33,540 bases of DNA from G020354085 sp964482055. Its GTDB lineage: Bacteria > Pseudomonadota > Gammaproteobacteria > Acidiferrobacterales > Sulfurifustaceae. The translations under genes were made by a program, and so were the position numbers. The DNA lies in contig CAYZVX010000022.1 of NCBI GenBank assembly GCA_964482055.1, forward strand, positions 1 through 33,540, read 5' to 3'. The notes below the pieces were generated by a model. That model was not told the DNA's origin and did no database searches. It saw only the letters and a program-made list of their open reading frames with translations. The first letter of the stretch is position 1. Every line of letters starts with the position of its first letter. Positions 1 to 7,639 of this stretch are shown here, piece after piece.

Positions 1-167
1 TGGGCCTCCTCCAGGCCGGCGACGACCACCGCGTCGGCCGGCGCCGCCCGCATCTGCGCCGCGCCGGCACGGCGGGCGCGCCACATCGACACCTGCTCAT
101 TGAGCACCGGCCACGCCGCGTCGCAGATCAGCAGAGGGACATGAGCAGCTGTCACGGCCGGCACCAT
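1..167 (-). CDS. Partial CDS at window edge, unrecognised protein (N-terminus only)
   Basis: An open frame runs on the minus strand from an ATG at 167 off the left edge of the window, giving about 55 residues. The N-terminus reads MVPAVTAAHVPLLICDAA and is followed by an arginine/alanine-rich stretch. I do not recognise the family. A GTG at codon 5 is an alternative start, and neither start has a convincing ribosome binding site (a GGGGAG lies about 14 nt before the ATG). The gene would be divergent from the SDR gene at 207, with only about 40 bp between them. Because only a short piece is visible in a GC-rich region where open frames are common, it is a moderate-confidence call. Confidence 0.4.
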   Translation of the reverse strand, partial: MVPAVTAAHVPLLICDAAWPVLNEQVSMWRARRAGAAQMRAAPADAVVVAGLEEA

Positions 168-206
168 AATGGTTAAATGCGCTCCCCTTATTGTAGGGCA
201 AGCGCC

Positions 207-1052
207 ATGCACCCACGCAGCGTTCTCGTCACCGGCTGCTCCTCTGGCATCGGTCTCACCCTCGCCCACGGCCTCAAGACCCGCGGCTATCGCGTGTTTG
301 CCACGGCGCGCAAGGCCGAAGACGTGGCGCGGCTCGCGGCGGCCGGCTTCGAGAGCCTGCCGCTTGACCTTGATTGCAGCGCCTCGATCGGCGCCGCGGT
401 CGCGGAGGTGCTGCGGCGCACCGGCGGGCAGCTCTACGGGCTCGTCAACAACGGGGCCTACGGGCAGCCTGGCGCGGTCGAGGACCTCACGCGCGACACC
501 CTGCGCCGCCAGTTCGAGACCAATGTCTTCGGGACGCAGGAGCTCACCAATCTGGTGCTGCCCGCCATGCGCGCCCGCAACGAGGGCCGCATCGTCCAGT
601 TAAGCTCGCTGCTCGGGATCGTGTGCCTCGCCTACCGCGGCGCCTACAATGCCTCGAAGTTTGCGCTCGAGGCCCTGTCCGACACGCTGCGCCTGGAGCT
701 GCGCGACACGAAGATCTTCGTGGCGCTCATCGAGCCGGGCCCGATCAAGAGCCGCTTTCGCGACAACGCCTACGCCGCCTTCCGGGCCAACATCGATGCC
801 GCACACAGCGCCCATCGCGAGAAATACGCTGCCATGATCCGCCGGCTCGAGGGGCGCAGCGGTCCGCTGCCCTTCACCCTGCCCGCCGATGCGGTATTGC
901 CCAAGGTGTTACACGCCCTCGAGGCGGCGCGCCCGAGGACACGCTACCGGGTCACCGTGCCGGCCCATCTGTTTGCGGCGCTGAAGCGGCTGCTGCCCTT
1001 TCGGATGCTCGACTGGGTGGCCGCGGCCGTGAGCGACAACGGCCGGCGCTAG
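207..1052 (+). CDS. SDR-family NAD(P)-dependent oxidoreductase
   Basis: A classical short-chain dehydrogenase/reductase of 281 residues, cytosolic, one Rossmann domain. The cofactor motif TGCSSGIG is at residues 9-16, the NNGAYG variant of the NNAG motif at 81-86, the catalytic serine pair at 133-134, and the YxxxK pair at Tyr147/Lys151. The 'IEPGPIKSRF' stretch after the active site is typical of the retinol-dehydrogenase-like branch of SDRs, but the substrate cannot be predicted. I chose the ATG at 207 because the family starts just before the TG motif; an in-frame ATG at 177 would add ten atypical residues. The ribosome binding site is weak (TAGGGC). The stop codon overlaps that of the convergent DUF1015 gene. 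Confidence 0.9.
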   Translation: MHPRSVLVTGCSSGIGLTLAHGLKTRGYRVFATARKAEDVARLAAAGFESLPLDLDCSASIGAAVAEVLRRTGGQLYGLVNNGAYGQPGAVEDLTRDTLRRQFETNVFGTQELTNLVLPAMRARNEGRIVQLSSLLGIVCLAYRGAYNASKFALEALSDTLRLELRDTKIFVALIEPGPIKSRFRDNAYAAFRANIDAAHSAHREKYAAMIRRLEGRSGPLPFTLPADAVLPKVLHALEAARPRTRYRVTVPAHLFAALKRLLPFRMLDWVAAAVSDNGRR

Positions 1053-2290
1053 TCGAGCACGTGCGACACCAGGCCGTCGGCGAGCTTTGGCTCGAACCAG
1101 GTCGACTTGGGCGGCATTACCAGGTTCGCGTCGGCGACCGCCATCATGTCGTGGATCGAGGTGGGGTGGAGCGAGAACGCCACGGCCATCTCGCCCGAGT
1201 CGACGCGCCGCTCAAGCTCCGGGAGCCCGCGAATGCCGCCGACGAAGTCGACGCGCTTGTCGCGCCGCGGGTCGCCGATGCCGAGGATCGGCGCGAGCAG
1301 GTTGTCCTGTAGCAGGCTTACATCGAGCCGCCCGACCGGGTCGGCAAGCGGGATGTGCTGCGGCTTGATCGTGAGCCGGTACCACTGGCCCTTGAGATAC
1401 ATGCCGAACTCCCCGGCGCGCGCTGGTTTGACGGCGTGCGCCTCGGGCCTGACGGAGAACGCCGCCTCGATGCGCGCGAGCAGCCCCTCGCGCGTGAGCC
1501 CGTGCAGGTCCTGCACCACCCGGTTGTAGTCGAGGATCTGCATCTGGTTGTCCGGAAAGATCACCGCGAGGAAATAGTTGTAGGACTCCTCGCCGGTGTG
1601 GCGCGGGTTGGCGGCCTTGCGCGACGCCGCCACGCGTGCGGCGGCCGCCGAGCGGTGGTGGCCATCGGCGATGTACAGGCAGGGCATGGCGTCGAAGACG
1701 GCCGTGAGCGCAGAGATCTGCGCCTCGTCGCGCATTACCCACAGGCTGTGGCGCACGCCGTCGTCAGCGACGACATCGACCTCCGGGGCGGCGGCCGAGG
1801 CGCGCGCCACGATGGCATCGACGTCGAACGAGCGCCGGTAGGTGAGGAACACCGGGCCGGTCTGGGCGTTGAGCGCCTCGATCTGGCGCACGCGATCGTC
1901 TTCCTTGTCCGGGCGCGTGAGCTCGTGCCGGCGGATGCGGTTGCGCTCGTAGTCGCTCACCGAGGCGACCGCCACGATTCCGGTCTGCGTGTGCGTGCCC
2001 ATGATGAGGCGATAGACGTAGTAGCAGGCGCTCGCATCGCGCTCGAGCACGCCTTCGCGCAGCATGCGCTCGAAGTTTTCCCGCGCCTTGGCGTAGACCG
2101 CCGGGCTGTAGGGATCGATGCCGGGTTCGAGATCGATCTCGGGCTTGGAGATGTGCAGGAAGCTCCACGGCTTGCCGGCCGCACGGCGGCGCGCCTCCTC
2201 GCTCGACAGCACGTCGTACGGCGGCGCGATGACCTCGGCGGCGCGTCCGGGCGCCGGGCGCAGACCGGCGAAGGCTCGAATCAACGGCAT
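1049..2290 (-). CDS. DUF1015 family protein
   Basis: A 413-residue soluble protein matching the DUF1015 family along its whole length. It begins MPLIRAFAGLRP with the 'APPYDVLS' signature at 22-29, has the RRHELT...DR segment at about 120-133, and the highly conserved ADGHHRS motif at 208-214. No function can be assigned from sequence; from memory, members have been suggested to act on free serine, and nothing here tests that. A GGAG lies six bases before the ATG. Its stop (CTA on the plus strand, 1049-1051) shares a CTAG with the stop of the convergent SDR gene. It appears monocistronic: the small secreted-protein gene upstream on the same strand is 211 bp away. Confidence 0.85.
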   Translation of the reverse strand: MPLIRAFAGLRPAPGRAAEVIAPPYDVLSSEEARRRAAGKPWSFLHISKPEIDLEPGIDPYSPAVYAKARENFERMLREGVLERDASACYYVYRLIMGTHTQTGIVAVASVSDYERNRIRRHELTRPDKEDDRVRQIEALNAQTGPVFLTYRRSFDVDAIVARASAAAPEVDVVADDGVRHSLWVMRDEAQISALTAVFDAMPCLYIADGHHRSAAAARVAASRKAANPRHTGEESYNYFLAVIFPDNQMQILDYNRVVQDLHGLTREGLLARIEAAFSVRPEAHAVKPARAGEFGMYLKGQWYRLTIKPQHIPLADPVGRLDVSLLQDNLLAPILGIGDPRRDKRVDFVGGIRGLPELERRVDSGEMAVAFSLHPTSIHDMMAVADANLVMPPKSTWFEPKLADGLVSHVLD

Positions 2291-2501
2291 GGGGGCTCCG
2301 GTGCAAAATAAGGCGCGTATTCAAAACCACTTGCCGACACCGGTCAAACCGTGCGCGATCCGGATCACCAGAGCGCCGAGCGCGTGGTCTATTGCCGCTC
2401 GACGCAGAGGGCCGCAGGCCGGCGGCCAACCGTCAACGGGCGGAAGCGGACCATACGGGAATCCACGCCGGCCCTGGCAGTCGCCGCGCGCCGGCGGTTG
2501 C

Positions 2502-2732
2502 TCAGCGCGCGCAGGCCGGATGGCCGGCGTTCTCGGCGTAGAAGCAATCAACCCACTCGACTTCCGGCTTGACGGCCTCGAGCGGCAATTGTGCCGTGCG
2601 ATACGCCTCGAGGCGTGCCGCTTCCAGGCGCGCGGCCAGGCTTGGGTTGTCTTCTTGTTCCTCGGCGTGCGCCGGAAACGCACACATGGCGCTGAGCACG
2701 GCAATCGCGGCGATGGTCTTGGCAACAGTCAT
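2502..2732 (-). CDS. Small secreted protein with two cysteines, unknown function
   Basis: A 76-residue protein with a clear Sec signal peptide: MTVAK, a hydrophobic core, and AHA at 21-23 before an acidic mature N-terminus (EEQEDNP). The mature protein has about 53 residues, with an amphipathic helical stretch rich in Ala, Leu, Arg and Glu (31-47) and two cysteines (63 and 74) that could form a disulfide in the periplasm. The start is fixed by a good ribosome binding site (AGGAGA) a few bases before the ATG; longer in-frame upstream sequence lacks a signal peptide. I do not recognise the family. Confidence 0.7.
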   Translation of the reverse strand: MTVAKTIAAIAVLSAMCAFPAHAEEQEDNPSLAARLEAARLEAYRTAQLPLEAVKPEVEWVDCFYAENAGHPACAR

Positions 2733-3068
2733 GGCGGGTCTCCTCTTGCTCACAGGGCACGGTGCATTGCAGGGCACGCTGGCGGAACTTGTTGCGCACC
2801 ACCGACACGCCAGCGTTGCGCAAGCAGACTCTAAGTGGTCCTGGCTGTCGGGCGCTGTGAACTGGCTCACGAAACCCGCAGATACCCGCCTGCACCTGCC
2901 GGTGCAACCGGCCGGGCCGGTGCGGTTGCACGTCGACAGCATGAAGGGCTTCACACGTGGCGGGAACAGCACGCCAGAACCGCCGCTGCGCAGCCGTAGC
3001 GGCGTGGCCGCAGCACACGCGAGCCGGTATGCTAGGCGGCCGTTTCAGCGCCAGCGACTCGCCGAACC
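2733..3068. other. 336-bp gene-free divergent intergenic region
   Basis: This stretch separates the small secreted-protein gene (leaving to the left) from agmatine deiminase (leaving to the right). No convincing coding frame is visible; open frames here are shadows with atypical composition. It holds a 9-bp perfect inverted repeat at 2902-2931, itself rich in CCGG motifs, and a TATGCT that could be a -10 box at 3028-3033 for agmatine deiminase, without a good -35 partner. It probably carries the promoters of both genes. Confidence 0.5.
2902..2931. repeat. Inverted repeat, 9-bp perfect arms
   Basis: The arms gtgcaaccg (2902-2910) and cggttgcac (2923-2931) are perfect complements around a 12-nt loop. 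No T-run follows on either strand, so it is not a typical terminator. It lies between divergent genes and could be an operator or a chance feature of GC-rich DNA. Confidence 0.4.
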
Positions 3069-4121
3069 ATGTCCAGACCCGCATGCCGTTACTATCTCCC
3101 GCCGGAGTGGGCGCCGCAGAGCGGCGTAATGCTCACCTGGCCGCACGCCCACGGGGACTGGGCTGCGCGACTGCACGAGGTCGAGCCGGTATTCGTTGCG
3201 ATTGCGCGCGAAGTCGCGCGGCGTGAAAAGGTGTTGATCACCTGCTACGACGAACGCCACCAACAGCATGTCGGACAGCGGCTCGACGCCGGCGGCGTCG
3301 ATCAGCACCGCGTCGTGCTGCGCACCGCGCCGTCGAACGACACCTGGGCGCGCGACCACGGGCCGATCACCGTGGCCTGCGGGGATGAGCTGCTGCTGCT
3401 CGATTTTCTGTTCAACGGCTGGGGCGGCAAGTACGGCTACGCCCTCGACAACGCGCTCACCCGCCGGCTCTACGACCAAGGCGCGTTCGGCACCACCGCA
3501 CTGCAAAGTGTCGACCTGGTGCTCGAGGGCGGCTCGATCGAGGTCGACGGCAGCGGCAGCCTGCTCACCACCGAGCGCTGCCTGCTCGCCCCGACGCGCA
3601 ACCCGGGTCTCACCCGCGCGGCGCTCGAGGCACGCCTGGCCGAGCTGCTGGGCGTGACGCGCGTGCTGTGGCTCAAGCACGGTGCGCTGGCGGGCGACGA
3701 TACCGATAGCCACATCGATACCCTCGCGCGTTTCTGCGACGCCCGCACCATCGCCTATGTCGCGTGCGATGATCCACGCGACGAGCACTATGCCGACCTC
3801 AAGGCGATGGAGCAGGAGTTGCGGCAATTGAAAGCCGCCGACGGCACGCCGTACCGGCTGGTGCCCCTGCCGTGGCCGCGTGCCGTGTTCGACGAAGACG
3901 GCCGGCGCCTGCCCGCCACCTACGCGAACTTCCTGATCATCAATGGCGCCGTGCTCGTCCCTACCTATCGCGATCCGGCCGATGCGCTGGCGCTGGAACG
4001 CTTGCGCTCCTGCTTCGCGGATCGTGAAATCGTCGGTATCGATTGCCTGCCGCTCGTCTTCCAGTACGGCAGCCTGCATTGCGTGACCATGCAGCTGCCG
4101 GCCGGCGTGTTGCCGGACTGA
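3069..4121 (+). CDS. aguA: Agmatine deiminase
   Basis: A 350-residue member of the agmatine deiminase/peptidyl-arginine deiminase family, which converts agmatine to N-carbamoylputrescine and ammonia in the cytosol. The guanidine-binding motif NDTWARD is at 90-96, NGWGGKY at 116-122, GGSIEVDG at 154-161, the DTDSHID segment with the catalytic histidine at 211-217 (His215), and the nucleophilic cysteine at Cys338 in 'SLHCVT'. All catalytic positions are present. The ATG at 3069 starts directly before the conserved 'PPEW' region. The next enzyme of the pathway lies 500 bp downstream on the same strand, which supports the polyamine assignment, but a convergent gene sits between them. Confidence 0.9.
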   Translation: MSRPACRYYLPPEWAPQSGVMLTWPHAHGDWAARLHEVEPVFVAIAREVARREKVLITCYDERHQQHVGQRLDAGGVDQHRVVLRTAPSNDTWARDHGPITVACGDELLLLDFLFNGWGGKYGYALDNALTRRLYDQGAFGTTALQSVDLVLEGGSIEVDGSGSLLTTERCLLAPTRNPGLTRAALEARLAELLGVTRVLWLKHGALAGDDTDSHIDTLARFCDARTIAYVACDDPRDEHYADLKAMEQELRQLKAADGTPYRLVPLPWPRAVFDEDGRRLPATYANFLIINGAVLVPTYRDPADALALERLRSCFADREIVGIDCLPLVFQYGSLHCVTMQLPAGVLPD

Positions 4122-4134
4122 GCTGCCGGTCCAG

Positions 4135-4168
4135 AAAAACACAAGAGGCGCCGCGCGGCGCCTCTTGT
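4135..4168 (-). terminator. Rho-independent terminator between convergent genes
   Basis: A perfect 12-bp stem (acaagaggcgcc, 4141-4152, with its complement 4157-4168) closes a GCGC loop; c4140 and g4169 extend it to 13 bp. On the minus strand it is followed by GTTTTTC (4135-4140), so it terminates the small secreted-protein gene at 4192-4515. It may also serve the end of aguA from the other side, although the plus strand has no T-run. Confidence 0.85.
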
Positions 4169-4191
4169 GATCGGACGGCAGCAATCGCTGC

Positions 4192-4515
4192 TTAGCGCGC
4201 GGCGGGCGCGCCCGCGCCGGCACCTTTCTCGGCGGCCTTCTCCTTGCCCTTGGCCTTGGGCTCGCCCTTCACCTCGACCTTGGTGGCGGTCATGGTGTAG
4301 TAGACCGTGACCTTGGAGCCTTTCTTGAGGTCGCCCTCCACCTTGGTGTTGGCATCGCGCGCGAACTCCCACTTCCCGTCCTTGCCGGCGTCCAGCACGA
4401 TCGACTTGTCGGTGACGTCGAGCACCGGACCGGTCTTCTGATAGCCCTTGTCGGCCATCGCGACCGGCGCGGCAAGCGCGAGACCGGCGAGTACCGCCAT
4501 AGCGTTCTTGATCAC
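4192..4515 (-). CDS. Small secreted beta-rich protein with Lys/Ala-rich tail, unknown function
   Basis: A 107-residue protein with a Sec signal peptide (hydrophobic core 6-19, AMA at 19-21 before DKGYQ). The mature part alternates as short beta strands ('GPVLDVTDKSIVLDA', 'KVEGDLKKGSKVTVYY'), suggestive of a small OB-like barrel, and ends in a charged, low-complexity tail of Lys, Glu, Ala and Gly. The start is the GTG at 4515: AGGAGG lies six bases before it. An in-frame GTG at 4530 would place the start on the Shine-Dalgarno sequence itself, so it is rejected. The gene lies between the two agmatine-pathway genes and on the opposite strand. I recognise the shape but not a named family. Confidence 0.75.
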   Translation of the reverse strand: MIKNAMAVLAGLALAAPVAMADKGYQKTGPVLDVTDKSIVLDAGKDGKWEFARDANTKVEGDLKKGSKVTVYYTMTATKVEVKGEPKAKGKEKAAEKGAGAGAPAAR

Positions 4516-4609
4516 GTTGTTCCTCCTCACGGGACAGAAATGGTTTTGGGAGGCGCCACAATAGGAAAATTGGCGCGCCCGCGCAAGCGGCCGGGGCGGG
4601 CTTTGATGC

Positions 4610-4615
4610 TAACAT
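4610..4615 (+). promoter_or_regulatory. Candidate extended -10 box of aguB
   Basis: TGCTAACAT contains an extended TGn motif followed by TAACAT (4610-4615). It ends only seven bases before the ATG at 4623, so transcription would start at or next to the start codon. No Shine-Dalgarno sequence is present. No clear -35 is visible. Confidence 0.35.
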
Positions 4616-4622
4616 TGCCGCC

Positions 4623-5510
4623 ATGACGGCCATGCTCCATGTCGGGCTCGTGCAGCACGCCTGCAGCGAGGACCGCACCGCCAATCTCGACGCCTCGATT
4701 CAAGGCGTTCGTGCGGCCGCCGCGCGCGGCGCGCAGCTCATGCTGTTGCAGGAGCTGCACACCGGCGTGTACTTCTGCCAGACCGAGGATCCGCGGCGCT
4801 TCGACCAGGCGGAGCCGATACCCGGCCCGACCACCGAGGCGCTCGGCGCGCTGGCAAAAGAGCTCGGCGTGGTCATCGTGGCATCGCTGTTCGAGCGGCG
4901 CGCCGCCGGTCTCTATCACAACACCGCCGTGGTGCTGGAGCGCGACGGCGGCATTGCCGGACGCTACCGCAAGATGCACATCCCGGACGACCCCGGTTAC
5001 TACGAGAAGTTCTACTTCACCCCCGGTGATCTCGGTTTCGCGCCGATTCCGACCTCGGTCGGCCATCTGGGCGTGCTCGTCTGCTGGGACCAGTGGTTCC
5101 CGGAGGCGGCGCGCCTCATGGCGCTCAACGGCGCGGAGCTGCTGCTCTACCCGACGGCGATCGGCTGGGACCCGCGCGACGCCGAGCCCGAGCGCGCGCG
5201 CCAGCGCGAGGCCTGGCTCACCATCCAGCGCGCCCACGCGGTCGCCAACGGGCTGCCGGTGATCGTGTGCAACCGCGTCGGGACCGAGCCCGACCCCTCC
5301 GGGCAGTCGCCCGGCATCCAGTTCTGGGGCTCGAGTTTCGTGGCCGGAGCGCAGGGCGAGCTGCTCGCGCAGGCCGCCAGCGACGCGCCCGAGGTGCTGG
5401 TTGTCGCGCTCGATCGCAGCCGCACGGAACGGGTGCGACGGGTGTGGCCGTTCCTGCGCGACCGGCGCATCGACGCCTACGGCGATCTCATCAAGCGCTA
5501 CGGGAAGTAG
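4623..5510 (+). CDS. aguB: N-carbamoylputrescine amidase
   Basis: A 295-residue nitrilase-superfamily hydrolase that converts N-carbamoylputrescine to putrescine, CO2 and ammonia. The Glu-Lys-Cys triad is Glu44 ('LLQELHTG'), Lys117 ('YRKMHIPDDPGYYEKF') and Cys154 ('VLVCWDQWFPEAAR'). The PDDPGYYEKFYFTPGD and CWDQWFPEAARLMALNGAE stretches are characteristic of the carbamoylputrescine subfamily. With aguA just upstream it completes the agmatine-to-putrescine route. The ATG at 4623 gives the expected N-terminus; an ATG three codons later is possible. There is no Shine-Dalgarno sequence. Confidence 0.92.
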   Translation: MTAMLHVGLVQHACSEDRTANLDASIQGVRAAAARGAQLMLLQELHTGVYFCQTEDPRRFDQAEPIPGPTTEALGALAKELGVVIVASLFERRAAGLYHNTAVVLERDGGIAGRYRKMHIPDDPGYYEKFYFTPGDLGFAPIPTSVGHLGVLVCWDQWFPEAARLMALNGAELLLYPTAIGWDPRDAEPERARQREAWLTIQRAHAVANGLPVIVCNRVGTEPDPSGQSPGIQFWGSSFVAGAQGELLAQAASDAPEVLVVALDRSRTERVRRVWPFLRDRRIDAYGDLIKRYGK

Positions 5511-5524
5511 GGGATAGGAGATTC

Positions 5525-5586
5525 GAGGCGCGAGGTACGAGAAACCTCCGGAACCTCTGATTCTCGCTTCTCGTATCTCGTCCCTC
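5525..5586. repeat. Imperfect inverted repeat built of CGAGA-type units
   Basis: Arms of 19 nt (5525-5543 and 5568-5586) match at 16 positions, including cgaggtacgagaa against ttctcgtatctcg. The segment fills most of the 90-bp gap between aguB and the methyltransferase gene, and the right arm ends just before the latter's start. No T-run follows, so a typical terminator is unlikely. Its composition of short repeated units resembles the other intergenic repeats in this window in style, not in sequence. Confidence 0.6.
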
Positions 5587-5600
5587 GCAGCTTCTTACAC

Positions 5601-6905
5601 ATGCCTCAGCTCCACATCCAGCAGTCCGCCGAGCTGCTCGATGCGATCCTCGGTGGCCGGCTGCCGGCTGACGTCCAGATGGACCGCTACTTCCGTGCCC
5701 ATCGCAACATGGGCGCGCGCGATCGCGGCATGGTGGCGGAGACCGTGTACGGCGTCCTGCGCCAGCGCCGCGTGCTCGCCTACATCGCCGGAGACAGTGC
5801 CACAACGGTTGATCTGGTCGCGGCGTATCTGCTCACGCAGGGCTACAGCGGCCGCGCGCTCCTCGACGCTGGGTTCGCCGGCGAGTCCGCAACCGCGCCG
5901 TCCTTGGCGTGCGGCCCTCGCCTTAGTCCCGGCGGCGATGTTGCGGTGCTCGTCGAGCGCGCGCGCACGCTCGATGTCCGCGCCCTTCCGTTTGCCGTGC
6001 GCGCGAGCCTCCCGGACTGGCTGGCCGAGAAGCTGCTCGCGCAGTTCGGCGCCGAGGAGGCCGAGCAGCTGGCGGCCGCGCTCAACCGCCCCGCGCCGGT
6101 CGACCTGCGCGTCAACACGCTCAAGATCCGGCGCGAGGAGCTGCGAGAGCGGCTGGCGCGGGAGGGCTTCGAAACCGTGCCGACCCCCTATTCGCCGGTG
6201 GGGCTGCGGCGTACGACACGCGAGCCACTCTTTCATACCGCTGCCTTCAAGGAGGGGTTGTTCGAGATCCAGGACGAGGGCAGCCAGCTGCTGTCGCTGC
6301 TGCTCGAGCCGCGCCGCCACGAGATGGTCGTCGATTTCTGCGCCGGGGCGGGCGGCAAGACCCTGCACCTCGGGGCGCTGATGGCCAACAGCGGCACCCT
6401 CTACGCCTTCGACACCGTGGCCAAACGCCTCGAGAAGCTCAAACCGCGGCTCAAGCGCTCGGGCCTGCAGAATGTCCGCACCATCGCCATTGCCCATGAG
6501 CACGACGAACGCGTCAGGCGCCTGCACGGCAAGATCGACCGCGTATTGATCGATGCGCCCTGCTCCGGCACCGGCACTCTGCGGCGCAACCCGGACATCA
6601 AGTGGCGCGCGATCGACCTGGCCGAGCTCACCGCCACGCAGGCGCGCATCCTGCAGGCGGCGAGCCGGCTGCTCAAGGTCGGGGGGCGCCTGGTGTATGC
6701 GACCTGCAGTCTGCTGCGCGAGGAGAACGACGCGGTGGTCGATGCGTTCCGCGCGGCCCATCCGCAGTTCGAGCCGGTCCCCGTTGCGGAGGTTCTGGCG
6801 CGCCGAAGCATCCCGCTGTCGATGGCGGATGCGGCGCTGCGGCTTGCCCCGCACCGCCACGGCACCGACGGATTCTTCGCCGCCGTCCTTGAGCGCCGCG
6901 CGTGA
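5601..6905 (+). CDS. RsmB/NOP-family SAM-dependent RNA (cytosine-5) methyltransferase
   Basis: A 434-residue protein with an N-terminal helical NusB-like region (about 1-140) and a C-terminal Rossmann methyltransferase domain. The SAM motif is DFCAGAGGKT at 245-254, the NOP-family catalytic motif is DAPCSGTG at 318-325 (Cys321), and the second cysteine is in VYATCS (Cys369). Length and order match the RsmB family that makes m5C in 16S rRNA. The CAGAGGKT form, where E. coli RsmB has CAAPGGKT, suggests a related paralogue rather than RsmB itself, so I give no symbol. The target is inferred, not shown. The ATG at 5601 has no clear Shine-Dalgarno sequence. Confidence 0.85.
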   Translation: MPQLHIQQSAELLDAILGGRLPADVQMDRYFRAHRNMGARDRGMVAETVYGVLRQRRVLAYIAGDSATTVDLVAAYLLTQGYSGRALLDAGFAGESATAPSLACGPRLSPGGDVAVLVERARTLDVRALPFAVRASLPDWLAEKLLAQFGAEEAEQLAAALNRPAPVDLRVNTLKIRREELRERLAREGFETVPTPYSPVGLRRTTREPLFHTAAFKEGLFEIQDEGSQLLSLLLEPRRHEMVVDFCAGAGGKTLHLGALMANSGTLYAFDTVAKRLEKLKPRLKRSGLQNVRTIAIAHEHDERVRRLHGKIDRVLIDAPCSGTGTLRRNPDIKWRAIDLAELTATQARILQAASRLLKVGGRLVYATCSLLREENDAVVDAFRAAHPQFEPVPVAEVLARRSIPLSMADAALRLAPHRHGTDGFFAAVLERRA

Positions 6906-6917
6906 GGCGGCGGGCCG

Positions 6918-7496
6918 TTACTTCTGACTCAGCTCCTTGAGCTTGCGGCGGGCGCGCAGGAACGTCGTGACCCAGAGCGCAAGCAGCACGGCGACCACGG
7001 CGCCGATCACATACAGCGCGTAGCGGTGGTAGTCGTCGATGAACAGTTTCATGGTCTCACCCAGCAGGTAGCCGGCGTAGGTGAAGGTGAACGCCCAGAC
7101 GATCGCCCCGATTAGGTTGAGCGTGAAGAAGCGCACGCGCGGAATCCCGGCCGAGCCGACGGCAAACGGCGTCACGTTGCGCAGGCCGTAGTAGAAGCGG
7201 AACGTCAGGATCAGCCAGTACTGGTGGCGGTGCAGGTGCTTGTAGACCTTGTTGGCCGGCGTCTGCCAGTGCGGCCGCTTGCGCAGGATCTTCGGACCCC
7301 AGTGGCGCCCGATGTAGTACCAGAGCTGGTCACCGGAAAAACTGCCGGCGATCGCGCTGACGATCACCCACGGCACCTCGAGCAGACCCAAGTGTGCGGC
7401 GATCCCGGCAAGGATCACGATGGTCTCGCCTTCGATGAAGGTGATGACCAGAATGGCGAGGTAGCCGTAGTTCTCAATCAGCTCTTGCAGCGACAT
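6918..7496 (-). CDS. DedA/VTT-family inner membrane protein
   Basis: A 192-residue polytopic protein of the DedA (VTT, SNARE-associated) family, whose members take part in envelope lipid handling and membrane-potential homeostasis. The signature is visible: an N-terminal re-entrant region with 'FIEGETIVILAG', then GDQLWYYIGRHWG, the conserved arginine stretch 'RFYYGLRNVTPFAVG', and two C-terminal membrane helices ending in a basic tail. I chose the ATG at 7496; an in-frame TTG at 7520 would add eight residues. A 7-bp stem (accaccg/cggtggt, 7523-7544) lies just upstream of that TTG. It converges with the methyltransferase gene, 12 bp away. Confidence 0.88.
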   Translation of the reverse strand: MSLQELIENYGYLAILVITFIEGETIVILAGIAAHLGLLEVPWVIVSAIAGSFSGDQLWYYIGRHWGPKILRKRPHWQTPANKVYKHLHRHQYWLILTFRFYYGLRNVTPFAVGSAGIPRVRFFTLNLIGAIVWAFTFTYAGYLLGETMKLFIDDYHRYALYVIGAVVAVLLALWVTTFLRARRKLKELSQK

Positions 7497-7580
7497 CGGC
7501 TCAAGACGATTCGCGGTCAACCACCACCGGTTCTGAACGGTGGTCCGGCAGCATCAGCAGGTTTAAGAATCACTACAAAG

Positions 7581-7607
7581 AAAAAAAGCCCCGTCGGTGA
7601 CGGGGCT
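7581..7607 (-). terminator. Rho-independent terminator of the cold shock gene
   Basis: A 9-bp stem (agccccgtc, 7587-7595; gacggggct, 7599-7607) with a three-base loop is followed on the minus strand by a run of seven Ts (7581-7587). It lies 33 bp past the cspA-like stop codon and before dedA on the same strand. Confidence 0.92.
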
Positions 7608-7639
7608 CCGGGAATCTTGTTTATTTAGATGCGTGTCTC

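Noticed and set aside
3045..4223. Minus-strand open frame of 392 codons opposite agmatine deiminase
   Set aside because: It has no motifs and runs over the terminator hairpin and the aguA catalytic motifs.
4192..4515. Recent insertion sequence between aguA and aguB
   Set aside because: There are no terminal repeats, target duplications or transposase; only a small exported-protein gene with its own terminator.
5595..6860. Minus-strand open frame of 421 codons opposite the methyltransferase gene
   Set aside because: The plus strand encodes unmistakable NOP-family motifs; the opposite frame is a GC-rich shadow.
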